This document shows positions 8,829-16,223 of a stretch of 64,000 nt of DNA, piece by piece. This stretch comes from Segnochrobactrum spirostomi. GTDB lineage: Bacteria; Pseudomonadota; Alphaproteobacteria; Rhizobiales; Segnochrobactraceae. Position numbers and translations under genes: made by a program. Location of the stretch: the NCBI RefSeq assembly GCF_009600605.1, contig NZ_VWNA01000001.1:1956001-2020000 (forward strand). Reading direction: 5' to 3'. Below the pieces are notes generated by a model. That model was not told where the DNA came from. It searched no databases and saw nothing but the letters and a program-made list of their open reading frames with translations. Each line of letters opens with the position of its first letter. Positions within the stretch are counted from its first letter, which is position 1.

Positions 8829-9958
8829 GCATCCTCCGGGCCTTCCGCACCGCCGCCGGGCTCGCTGCCGCGCTCGTTGCCATCGTCATGTTTTTCGCTT
8901 CCACGCCGGCGCAAGCGCTGACGCGGATCAAGGACATCTGCAGCATCCAGGGCGTGCGCGAGAACCAACTCGTCGGCTACGGACTCGTCACGGGCCTCCA
9001 GGGTACCGGCGACACCCTGCGCAATTCGCCCTTCACCGAGCAGGCTCTGCAATCGATGCTCGACCGATTGGGCGTCAACGTCCAGGGCATTCCGATGCGC
9101 GCCCGCAATGTGGCGGCGGTCACGGTGACGGCCGAGTTGCCCGCCTTCGCCGGACTCGGCTCTCACATCGACGTCAATATCTCCTCCCTCGGCGACGCCT
9201 CGTCGCTCAAGGGCGGCACACTTCTGATGACGCCTCTGATGGGGGGCGATGGTCAAACCTATGCCATCGCGCAAGGGCCGATCGCCGTATCGGGCATCCA
9301 GTTGCAGGGTGAGGCCGAGACCCTGACCCAGGGCGTGCCGACCGCCGGGCGCATTCCGAACGGCGCCCTCGTCGAGCGCCAGGTGCCCGGTGCGCTGAAG
9401 GCATTCCCTTCCTTCACGCTCCAGCTCAAGAACCCGGATTTCAAGACCGCGGCGTTGATCGCGGACGCCATCAACGCCTTCACCGCGCTTCGTTACGGCA
9501 AGCCGCTGGCAACGGAGCGCGATCTCGGTGCGGTGGTGGTGAAGCGGCCGCCCAACGTGCAGGCCGCGCGCTTCCTCGCCGAGATCGGCGACCTCAAGGT
9601 TACCCCCGACGAACCCGCTCGCGTCGTCGTCGATCAGCGCACCGGGACGATCGTGATCGGTTCCAACGTGCGGATTTCGACGGTCGCGATCGCTCACGGC
9701 AACCTGACCGTTCGTGTGACGGAACAGCCGCAGGTCTCGCAGCCGGCTCCCTTCTCGAACGGACAGACGACCGTGGTGCCGCGAACCACGATCCAGGCTT
9801 CGGAGCAGGACGGTCATCTCGCTCTGCTGGAGGGCGCGGATCTCCAGACTTTGGTGCGGGGCCTCAATCGAATGGGCCTGAAGCCGTCCGACATCATCTC
9901 GATCCTACAGGCGATCAAGACCGCCGGGGCACTGCAAGCGGAACTGGTCGTCGAGTGA
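8825..9958 (+). CDS. flgI: FlgI, flagellar P-ring protein
   Basis: 377 residues. A signal peptide is clear (hydrophobic 10-28, probable cleavage after AQA at residue 31). The mature start is LTRIKDICSIQGVRENQLVG with YGLVTGLQGTGDTLRNSPFT, the FlgI hallmark. The C-terminus ITEL-like segment reads LVRGLNRMGLKPSDIISILQ then AIKTAGALQAELVVE, also standard. Exported by Sec and assembled in the peptidoglycan layer around the FlgG rod with FlgA help. Overlaps flgA by 4 bp. Confidence 0.97.
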   Translation: MSILRAFRTAAGLAAALVAIVMFFASTPAQALTRIKDICSIQGVRENQLVGYGLVTGLQGTGDTLRNSPFTEQALQSMLDRLGVNVQGIPMRARNVAAVTVTAELPAFAGLGSHIDVNISSLGDASSLKGGTLLMTPLMGGDGQTYAIAQGPIAVSGIQLQGEAETLTQGVPTAGRIPNGALVERQVPGALKAFPSFTLQLKNPDFKTAALIADAINAFTALRYGKPLATERDLGAVVVKRPPNVQAARFLAEIGDLKVTPDEPARVVVDQRTGTIVIGSNVRISTVAIAHGNLTVRVTEQPQVSQPAPFSNGQTTVVPRTTIQASEQDGHLALLEGADLQTLVRGLNRMGLKPSDIISILQAIKTAGALQAELVVE

Positions 9959-9983
9959 CACCGCTGAACATGGGAGGGGAAAC

Positions 9984-10586
9984 ATGAGGTTTCTCTTTCG
10001 CCGGGATAAAGCCGCCGCGATGCAGCGCGGCCTTCTCGGCCCAGCCTTCGCCGTCCTGGTCATGATGACCGCCGCGGCCAACGCCGAGACGGCCGCCCCG
10101 GCCGCCGACGCGCAGGGCGCCGCTCCGGCGGCGGCCGATGCCGCGCCGGCACAGCCGCAGGTGCCGGTCGATGCCGCGTCCGAGAACGCGATCGAATATT
10201 GCAAGAACATCACCAACGCCGCCGCCGATGCCCGGTTCGCCCGGCAGGCCGCGACGCTGAAAGAGCTCGAAGCGGAGGTCGACAAGCGTATCGCCGCGCT
10301 CGAGGCCAAGCGTGCCGAGTACCAGAGCTGGCTGCAGCGCCGCGAGGACTTCCTTCGCAAGGCCGATGAGAGCGTCATCGCGATCTACACGCAGATGAAG
10401 CCGGAAGCCACGGCGACGCAGCTCAGCATCATGCCGGACGAGGCGGCAGCGGCGATCCTCGCCAAGCTCCAGCCGCGCATCGCCAGCGCCGTGCTGAACG
10501 AGATGGATCCCGCGAAGGCGGCCCAGCTTGCTGCTTATATGACCGGGCTCGCCGCCCGCGATATTCCCAAGGGGACGGGCGGATGA
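9984..10586 (+). CDS. motE: MotE-like periplasmic flagellar protein
   Basis: 200 residues. A signal-like hydrophobic segment (about 17-35) is followed by an Ala/Pro-rich linker to about 65. A coiled coil lies at about 70-125 (FARQAATLKELEAEVDKRIA, ALEAKRAEYQSWLQRREDFL), and the C-terminal helical module (SIMPDEAAAAILAKLQPRIA then SAVLNEMDPAKAAQLAAYM) resembles the MgtE N-terminal repeat. This architecture matches MotE of rhizobia, described as a periplasmic chaperone that stabilises MotC; motC is present at 18.4-21.2 kb. The gene overlaps flgH by 4 bp. Assignment rests on architecture and on the presence of motC; the exact function here is inferred. Confidence 0.75.
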   Translation: MRFLFRRDKAAAMQRGLLGPAFAVLVMMTAAANAETAAPAADAQGAAPAAADAAPAQPQVPVDAASENAIEYCKNITNAAADARFARQAATLKELEAEVDKRIAALEAKRAEYQSWLQRREDFLRKADESVIAIYTQMKPEATATQLSIMPDEAAAAILAKLQPRIASAVLNEMDPAKAAQLAAYMTGLAARDIPKGTGG

Positions 10587-11311
10587 GACATTATGTGATG
10601 GCCGCCGTGCTGCTCGCGCTCGCGGGCTGCCAATCGACCAAGGAAGACAGCCTGACGCAGACCGACCCGCCGCTGTCGCCGGTCGGTTACGGCTTGAAGC
10701 CGCAGCGGGAATCGCTGCCGATGAGCTTCGCCAATCCGGTCGGCCACAGCCCGCATTCGACCTATGGACGCAACAGCCAGCAATTGTTCGCCGACCTGCG
10801 CGCATCAAATGTCGGCGACACCGTGACGGTCAACATCGCGCTCAACAACAACGCTCAGTTCGACAACACGAGCGATCGCCTGCGCGAATCCACCGGCCAG
10901 CTCGGTGGCAGCGCCACCATCGCCGGCGGTGGCTTCGGGATCGACGACTTCAGTCTGCTGACCGGCAACGCCCTGGTCGGGGAAGCGACCAAGGCGAAGT
11001 CGAAGGGTGCCGGCAGCATAGACCGCTCGGAGAAGCTCAATCTACAGGTTGCGACCACCGTTACCGAAGTGCTGCCGAACGGGAATCTCGTCGTCAGCGG
11101 CTCGCAGGAGATCCGCGTCAATTACGAAGTGCGGGTTCTCACGCTCGCCGGCATCATTCGCCCGCTCGATATCTTGAGCAACAACACGATTTCATATGAG
11201 AAGGTGGCGGAGGCGCGGATCTCCTATGGCGGGCGCGGCCGGATCAGCGACCAGCAATTGAAGCAGAAGGGCTGGATGGAGCCCGTCTACAACGCCATCA
11301 TTCCGTACTGA
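10583..11311 (+). CDS. flgH: FlgH, flagellar L-ring lipoprotein
   Basis: 242 residues with a lipoprotein signal: MRHYVMAAVLLALAGCQS, lipobox LAGC with Cys16. The conserved core NSQQLFADLRASNVGDTVTV and the ending VAEARISYGGRGRISDQQLK then QKGWMEPVYNAIIPY are diagnostic for FlgH. It forms the L ring in the outer membrane around the distal rod. Overlaps the MotE-like gene by 4 bp; fliL follows after 12 bp. Confidence 0.97.
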   Translation: MRHYVMAAVLLALAGCQSTKEDSLTQTDPPLSPVGYGLKPQRESLPMSFANPVGHSPHSTYGRNSQQLFADLRASNVGDTVTVNIALNNNAQFDNTSDRLRESTGQLGGSATIAGGGFGIDDFSLLTGNALVGEATKAKSKGAGSIDRSEKLNLQVATTVTEVLPNGNLVVSGSQEIRVNYEVRVLTLAGIIRPLDILSNNTISYEKVAEARISYGGRGRISDQQLKQKGWMEPVYNAIIPY

Positions 11312-11323
11312 GAGGGGCGCGTC

Positions 11324-11827
11324 ATGGCATCGACGGACGTCGCCGCCGCGGGCGGCGAGAAAAAGAAGAAGGGCGGCGCGGGCGCGATCATCGCGCTCAT
11401 CCTGCTGACGCTGATCGGCTGCGGCACCGGCGGCGGCCTCGGCATCTATCTGACCTCGACAGTCGAGAAGATCGTCGCCGATCGGGCGAAGGCGGAAGCC
11501 GACAAGCCGAAGCCCGAGCTCAAATATGGCGGCGACACCCGCCTTCTGAAGCTCGAGCCGATCATCACCAACCTCGCGACACCCAAGGACACCTGGATTC
11601 GGCTCGAGACCTCGATCGTGTTCGCGAACGGCACCATCGACAATCCGGACGTGGTCGCCGGGCAGATCCGCGACGACATGCTGTCGTTCCTGCGCACGGT
11701 GCCGTTGAGCCAGCTCGAGGGGCCGAGCGCCCTGCTCCATCTGCGCGACGACCTGACCGAGCGCGCCGTGCTCCGCACCAACGGGGCGGTGAAGGAGCTC
11801 ATCATCGAAGCCCTGCTGATCCAGTGA
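11324..11827 (+). CDS. fliL: FliL, flagellar basal body-associated protein
   Basis: 167 residues: a short charged cytoplasmic N-terminus (EKKKKGG), one membrane span at about 23-45 (AGAIIALILLTLIGCGTGGG), then a periplasmic stomatin-like domain. That domain includes KLEPIITNLATPKDTWIRLE and ends in the typical DLTERAVLRTNGAVKELIIE followed by ALLIQ. FliL surrounds the stator and supports torque. It is followed by fliP after a 132-bp gap that contains no other convincing gene. Confidence 0.93.
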   Translation: MASTDVAAAGGEKKKKGGAGAIIALILLTLIGCGTGGGLGIYLTSTVEKIVADRAKAEADKPKPELKYGGDTRLLKLEPIITNLATPKDTWIRLETSIVFANGTIDNPDVVAGQIRDDMLSFLRTVPLSQLEGPSALLHLRDDLTERAVLRTNGAVKELIIEALLIQ

Positions 11828-11959
11828 TGCGGGCCTGCTAAGGTCCCGCCCTTGCCGCCGGACGCGACGCGTCGCACCCTGTTTGCGAAGACGACCCGCA
11901 TCTGCCGCCGGCGCTCGCCGGGCGGAGGGGCCGCCGGCCGCAGAAAGACCTTGAAGCCT

Positions 11960-12715
11960 ATGAAGCGCATCCTTCTCGCTCTCGCTGTGCTGCCGCTGCT
12001 CACGACGGCCTCCCACGCCCAGTTCGCGGGGCTCGATGCGCTGCTGCCGTCGGGCGGCGGGGCGACCAGCGGACGGATCATCCAGCTCGTCGCGCTCATG
12101 ACGGTGCTGTCGCTGGCACCGGGGCTCCTCATCATGGTGACGAGCTTTACCCGCTTCGTGGTGGCGCTGTCGTTCCTGCGGGCCGGGCTCGGCCTCCAGA
12201 GCACCCCGGCGAACCTCGTGCTCATCAGCCTTTCCCTGTTCATGACGTTCTTCGTGATGGCACCGACCTTCGATCGGGCCTGGAAGGAAGGCGTCCAGCC
12301 GCTGACCCAGAACGAGATCACCGAGGCGCAGGCCTACGACCGGGTGACCCAACCATTCCGCGAGTTCATGGTCGCCCAGGTGCGTCCGAAGGACCTGCAA
12401 TTGTTCGCCGACCTCGCCGCGAGCCGGATCCCCGGGGCGGCGGCCAATGCCGACAATCAGGACCCGAACAAGATCGAACTCCGGATCCTGATCCCGGCCT
12501 TCATGATCTCGGAGCTACGCCGCGGCTTCGAAATCGGCTTCCTCATCGCCCTGCCCTTCCTCGTCATCGACATGATCGTCGCGACGCTCGTGATGTCGAT
12601 GGGCATGATGATGATGTCGCCGACGGTCATCGCGCTGCCGTTCAAGATCCTGTTCTTCGTCCTGATCGACGGTTGGAATCTTCTGATCGGCAGCCTGGTG
12701 CGCTCCTATTTCTGA
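11960..12715 (+). CDS. fliP: FliP, flagellar type III export gate protein
   Basis: 251 residues from the ATG at 11960, chosen because it gives the normal FliP signal peptide (MKRILLALAVLPLLTTASHA). The frame is open further upstream to a TTG at 11852, but that would add an unlikely arginine-rich extension. Family motifs: LMTVLSLAPGLLIMVTSFTR, FVVALSFLRAGLGLQSTPAN and SMGMMMMSPTVIALPFKILF near the C-terminus. Forms the export gate with FliQ and FliR, which are not in this window. Last gene of the plus-strand cluster; the next gene is convergent. Confidence 0.96.
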   Translation: MKRILLALAVLPLLTTASHAQFAGLDALLPSGGGATSGRIIQLVALMTVLSLAPGLLIMVTSFTRFVVALSFLRAGLGLQSTPANLVLISLSLFMTFFVMAPTFDRAWKEGVQPLTQNEITEAQAYDRVTQPFREFMVAQVRPKDLQLFADLAASRIPGAAANADNQDPNKIELRILIPAFMISELRRGFEIGFLIALPFLVIDMIVATLVMSMGMMMMSPTVIALPFKILFFVLIDGWNLLIGSLVRSYF

Positions 12716-12946
12716 GCACCGCCCCTTCCTCCCTTGATCCCTCCGGACGACCGAGACGGCGCGATCGCCCGGGGCGTCGGCTACCGTGCGCGAGGACGCT
12801 CATGCGCTCGCCGAGGGCCGCGGACCTGCGACGCCCTCCCCTCATGGACGACAACGGAGACGGGCCGCCAACGGCGCCCGAGAAGGCCAAGAGGCCGGAA
12901 GGCAAGAGAGGCCTCGCCTCCTCTGCAACCGCTGCGCCGGCCGGCG
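12716..12946. other. Convergent intergenic gap after fliP
   Basis: 231 bp between the end of fliP and the end of the convergent exported-protein gene. No coding signal, clear hairpin plus T-run, or repeat was found; it marks the boundary between the basal-body cluster and the che/mot region. Confidence 0.4.
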
Positions 12947-13804
12947 TCAGCGCACCCGCGCGCAGAGGACGGCGGCTGTCGCCCCCGCTGTTGCGGTGCA
13001 CGCCGGGTCGGCCTGGCTGCGCTGATCCGCGCTGCGGAGCAGGGGGAGGAGATCAGCGACCGTGCGGGGCGCGGCGACGCCCTCGTCGGCGGCGAAATCG
13101 GCGGCCGCGATGCGCAGGGCTGTCGGTGTCGGTGTTCCCGTGCCGCCGGCGAGGTAACGCAGACGCCGCATGATGCGGACGGCTTCGTCGTCGCCCCCGC
13201 TGCCGGTCGTCATGCCGTTACCGATGAAGGGAAGCAGAATCCGCCCCGGCGCCTTGAGAGATGTCGCGGCGACGGCGGGCCCGGGAGCCGGTCGGGTGGA
13301 TGGCGGAGCGGTGGGGGGCGCGGGAGCCGGTGTCGCCGCCGCCGGGGCAGGCGGGCGGGCCGCGACGACGGGCAGTTGCATCAACTCGGCCGCGCCAGGC
13401 GCCATCGCCACCTGATCCGGGGACGTCGCGAGCCACGTGCCGTCGGCGAGTTGGCATCGCGCACCGCGGACGCGAAGCGCCGCACCGATGGCAGTCTCAT
13501 ACTTGTAGGTGAAACGACGGCAATCCGGCGCCGCGCCTTCGTTCTCGACGACGATCGTCAGCCGCGATCCCGAATCGAGATCGATGACGGCTGTTCGACC
13601 GGCCGCCGTTCCGTCGAGAACGGCGTCGAGCTCGGATTCGACCGCGCCGCGATCCCCAGGCGGGATCGCAACGGGAATGATCGCCCATCCCGTGGAGGCG
13701 GGCGTCACGGAGGGTTCGGCAGCCGCGACGCTTGCCGCCCCGGTCACCATCAAGGCGACGCCCACCGCCAGACAGCGGGCCGTGGGACGGTGCCGTTTCG
13801 GCAT
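12947..13804 (-). CDS. Exported protein with 17-kDa surface-antigen-like domain
   Basis: 285 residues from the ATG at 13804, chosen because it gives a good signal peptide (MPKRHRPTARCLAVGVALMV, cleavage near AAA-E at about 29). Residues 45-115 include DSGSRLTIVVENEGAAPDC, RRFTYKYETAIGAALRVRGA and RCQLADGTWLA. This pattern of a conserved Cys-Arg-x-Phe/Tyr, a beta strand, and Cys-x-x-x-Asp-Gly-x-Trp resembles the C-terminal domain of rickettsial 17-kDa surface antigens. A Pro/Ala-rich linker follows (about 130-185). The C-terminal segment (EAVRIMRRLRYLAGGTGTPT, RIAAADFAADEGV) loosely resembles a peptidoglycan-binding type 1 domain. It probably sits in the periplasm or outer membrane. It lies between fliP and cheY, so a link to flagellar envelope passage is possible but not shown. 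Confidence 0.65.
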   Translation of the reverse strand: MPKRHRPTARCLAVGVALMVTGAASVAAAEPSVTPASTGWAIIPVAIPPGDRGAVESELDAVLDGTAAGRTAVIDLDSGSRLTIVVENEGAAPDCRRFTYKYETAIGAALRVRGARCQLADGTWLATSPDQVAMAPGAAELMQLPVVAARPPAPAAATPAPAPPTAPPSTRPAPGPAVAATSLKAPGRILLPFIGNGMTTGSGGDDEAVRIMRRLRYLAGGTGTPTPTALRIAAADFAADEGVAAPRTVADLLPLLRSADQRSQADPACTATAGATAAVLCARVR

Positions 13805-13969
13805 GTTCTCCACCTTCGCGCGAGCCTGGACGGTCGACAGGGCGCAGCCTTGCGACCGCGCTCGAGGCTCGGCGCGCGCTGCAAAGGCGGGAGCGGACCG
13901 AACGGCCCGTTCCATCCTGCTGCGAGCACCCGGCAGTGCGCCCGATCCGGACGGACCGGGCGGACAGCC

Positions 13970-14362
13970 TCAGGCGCCGATGCTCTCGAACACCGCCTCG
14001 ATCTTGCCCTTCAGCGTCTGAGCGTTGAACGGCTTCACGATGTAGTTGCTCACGCCGGCCTTCTTGGCGGCGATCACGTTCTCGGACTTCGCTTCCGCCG
14101 TCACCATGATGAACGGCACATCGGTCCGCGGACCTTCGGCGCGCACGCGCTGGAGCAGCTCGTAACCGGTCATGGGTTCCATGTTCCAGTCGGAGATGAT
14201 CAGCCCGTATTCGCGATCTTTCAACTTCGCGAGCGCCTCGGTGCCGTCAGACGCCTCATCGACATCTTCGAAACCGAGCTGCTTGAGCAGATTTTTGATG
14301 ATCCGGATCATGGTCTTATAATCGTCCACGACGAGGATCGGCATATTTAGGTCGAGGGCCAT
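13970..14362 (-). CDS. cheY: CheY-type single-domain response regulator
   Basis: 130 residues, one receiver domain and nothing else. Acidic pocket D13-D14, phosphoacceptor D58 (LIISDWNMEP), T88 (IMVTAE) and K110 (IVKPF) are all present, so it should be phosphorylatable. The DWNMEPMTGYELL segment is characteristic of chemotaxis CheY. Divergent from cheZ with a 186-bp shared control region, which suggests the pair acts together. No histidine kinase is encoded in the window. An internal Met at residue 7 is an alternative start, removing six residues without loss of the fold. Confidence 0.93.
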   Translation of the reverse strand: MALDLNMPILVVDDYKTMIRIIKNLLKQLGFEDVDEASDGTEALAKLKDREYGLIISDWNMEPMTGYELLQRVRAEGPRTDVPFIMVTAEAKSENVIAAKKAGVSNYIVKPFNAQTLKGKIEAVFESIGA

Positions 14363-14548
14363 CGCACACTCCGTAAGCGCACAGCAGGAGATGCGCCATC
14401 CATGAGGCGGCTCACCGGCTTGAACACCAATTCTCTTGCCGGTCTAACCTTTCGCGAAGCTTGCGCGGCTTGGGAGGCGGGGCTTTCGCCAGGGGGGGCG
14501 ATTAAATTATAGAATTCTGGCTTTCTATTTTCACAGAACCTGCTGGAG
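14363..14548. promoter_or_regulatory. Divergent cheY/cheZ control region with GCTTG repeats
   Basis: 186-bp spacer from which both genes must be transcribed. GCTTG occurs at 14418-14422, 14459-14463 and 14468-14472; the middle copy is in CGCGAAGCTTGCGCGGCTTG (14453-14472). A short AT-rich tract (14501-14537) just before cheZ is the likeliest promoter core on the plus strand. The AAGCTTGCGC core is shared with the flgF/motA spacer and with the flagellin upstream regions. Confidence 0.45.
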
Positions 14549-15262
14549 ATGCCGATGTCTGCGAACCGGCGACCTTTCAGGATCGAAGCCGCCGACCCGC
14601 GTGCCCGATCCGCCGAAGCGGAGACGCCCCTCATGAAGAGCGTCTCGTCCTTCGGACATTTCGATCGCATCATCGGCGAGTTGACCGATCTGCGCGTGCT
14701 TCTTGAGCGCATCGAGACGCGTGACCGCGAAGCCAAACAGCGCGGCGGCGAAGCCCTGCTGATCGGCGTCGAAGCGATCCATCAAGCGATCCGCAAGACG
14801 CGCACCGAAATCGTCTCGATCAAATCGAACGGCAAGGGCGAGACGCTCTACCGTGCGACCGACGAGCTCGACGCCGTCGTGGCCGACACGGAGAGCGCGA
14901 CCGAGACCATTCTCGAGGCGGCGGAAACGATCGACGGCATCGCCGGCCGCTTGATCCCGACCCTCGAGGGCGACGCCCGCGAGCAGCTCGTCGAGATGCG
15001 CTCCCAGGCGATCCGCATTTTCGAGGCCTGCAACTTTCAGGATATCAGCGGCCAGCGCATCAGCAAGGTCGTGAACCTGATGCAGTTCATCGAACAGCGC
15101 ATCATGGCGATGACCGAGATCTGGGGCATCACCGAGATCGAGAGCGATCCGGCCTCCGAAGCCCGCAAGCCGAAGGGCGACGAGGCGCTGCTCAACGGTC
15201 CGGCGCTGGCGACCGACGAAAACGTCGTGTCCCAGGACGACATCGACTCGCTGTTCCCCTGA
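14549..15262 (+). CDS. cheZ: CheZ-family CheY-P phosphatase
   Basis: 237 residues, mostly long helices. The active-site stretch FEACNFQDISGQRISKVVNL (about 158-177) contains the QDxxGQ motif of CheZ, with Q169 as the expected catalytic glutamine. The last residues, NVVSQDDIDSLFP, form the C-terminal CheY-binding tail and resemble the CheY-binding peptide usually found at the N-terminus of FliM. The protein should dephosphorylate CheY-P, encoded divergently 186 bp away. The start at 14549 was kept; ATG 14555 is equally possible and has a GGAG at better distance. Many rhizobia lack CheZ and use a phosphate-sink CheY, so its presence is notable. Confidence 0.87.
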   Translation: MPMSANRRPFRIEAADPRARSAEAETPLMKSVSSFGHFDRIIGELTDLRVLLERIETRDREAKQRGGEALLIGVEAIHQAIRKTRTEIVSIKSNGKGETLYRATDELDAVVADTESATETILEAAETIDGIAGRLIPTLEGDAREQLVEMRSQAIRIFEACNFQDISGQRISKVVNLMQFIEQRIMAMTEIWGITEIESDPASEARKPKGDEALLNGPALATDENVVSQDDIDSLFP

Positions 15263-15635
15263 TCCCGCGGCCCCGGCCGAACGCGATCACGCGTCGGCCG
15301 GGCCCGAGCAGTCTCGCGGCATGGCCCTGCGATCGGCGGGCCGCGGTCGCCTTTGGCTGCATGCGGTGTGGCTATCCACCGCCGCAGGCAGGGGACCCGC
15401 CGCGTTTGCGCTCGGCGCACGAGCCGGCAAAGCCGGTCTTCTCCCCGGCATGAGGCCGCAGCGCGAGCCTCGTGCCCGCGGTGAAAGCCCGTGGGACGGC
15501 CTCGGCGGACGATGATCCGTCGGCGCCAGGCCACTCGGGAACGACGACAAAAAAGCCGGCCGCGCGAAGCAGCCCCCCGACGCGCCGGGATGGCGATCGT
15601 CTCCCTACCCTTGTCGACATAGTCTTGCGGACGCG
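15263..15635. other. Intergenic stretch after cheZ with a long imperfect hairpin
   Basis: 373 bp between the convergent cheZ and lytic transglycosylase genes. At 15269-15304 there is a long stem: GGCCCCGGCCGA pairs with CGGCCGGGCC, and nested inside it ACGCG pairs with CGCGT around an ATCA loop, with one or two bulges. No T-run follows, so it is a possible Rho-assisted terminator for cheZ. Nothing else recognisable is present. Confidence 0.45.
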
Positions 15636-16223
15636 TCAGCGGCAGAAGGCGCGCGATTGCGGCGTCCAGGCACCGAATCCGGTCGCCACCATGTTCTTGA
15701 TCACCATGCAGACATAGCGTCTCTGGGCCGGATTGTTGTTCGGCCCGGCGTGGTAGCGCGCGACCGCCATCGTCCAACTTCCCTCGCTCGACCGCAGCAC
15801 CTTCAGGAAGCGCGCGGCATATTGCACGTTGGCGCGCGGCTCGAGCATCGCGGAGACCGACGAGAAGTGTTCGCCGTGATAATAATGGTTGATCTGCATA
15901 CAGCCGAGATCGATCAGCTTGGCACCATGGCTGCGGGCGACCTGGAACTGGCGCACCGCATCGGCTTTGCTGGTCGCGAAATAAGCGCGGCCGTCGATAT
16001 TCATCGCATTGGGCTGCAATGACCCCTTGCGGCCGGTCTCGGTGAGGCCGACCGCATAGAGGATCGCCAGCGGCACGCCATATTGCACCGAGGCGCCGGC
16101 CATCTCGCGCTCGCAGACATTGCTCGGGGTCGCCGGCGTCTCGTATGGCGACCTCGCGCTGGCCGGGGCGAGGCTAGACGTAAACAGCGCCAGGGCGATC
16201 GCGAGAGCTCGTCTCGTCGGCAT
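15636..16223 (-). CDS. Periplasmic lytic transglycosylase (SLT domain)
   Basis: 195 residues with a signal peptide (RRALAIALALFTSSLAPASA). The SLT fold is marked by the catalytic glutamate E62 (AVGLTETGRKG), the segment DLGCMQINHYYHG, and AVARYHAGPNN. It should cleave peptidoglycan glycan strands in the periplasm. Its start lies inside the end of fliK (50-bp overlap) at the end of the fliF-fliH-motB-motC-fliK run. This suggests a flagellum-dedicated enzyme that opens the wall for the rod, as SltF does in Rhodobacter; no FlgJ muramidase is seen in the window. Flagellar dedication is inferred from position. Confidence 0.88.
   Translation of the reverse strand: MPTRRALAIALALFTSSLAPASARSPYETPATPSNVCEREMAGASVQYGVPLAILYAVGLTETGRKGSLQPNAMNIDGRAYFATSKADAVRQFQVARSHGAKLIDLGCMQINHYYHGEHFSSVSAMLEPRANVQYAARFLKVLRSSEGSWTMAVARYHAGPNNNPAQRRYVCMVIKNMVATGFGAWTPQSRAFCR

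Noticed and set aside
12734-14350. Plus-strand frame of 538 codons across the exported-protein and cheY genes
   Set aside because: Runs antisense to a perfect CheY receiver domain and to a gene with a signal peptide; arginine-rich shadow.
14502-14516. Possible CtrA site (TTAA-N7-TTAA) before cheZ
   Set aside because: The second half reads AATT, not TTAA, so it does not match the consensus; AT-rich by chance or as a promoter core.
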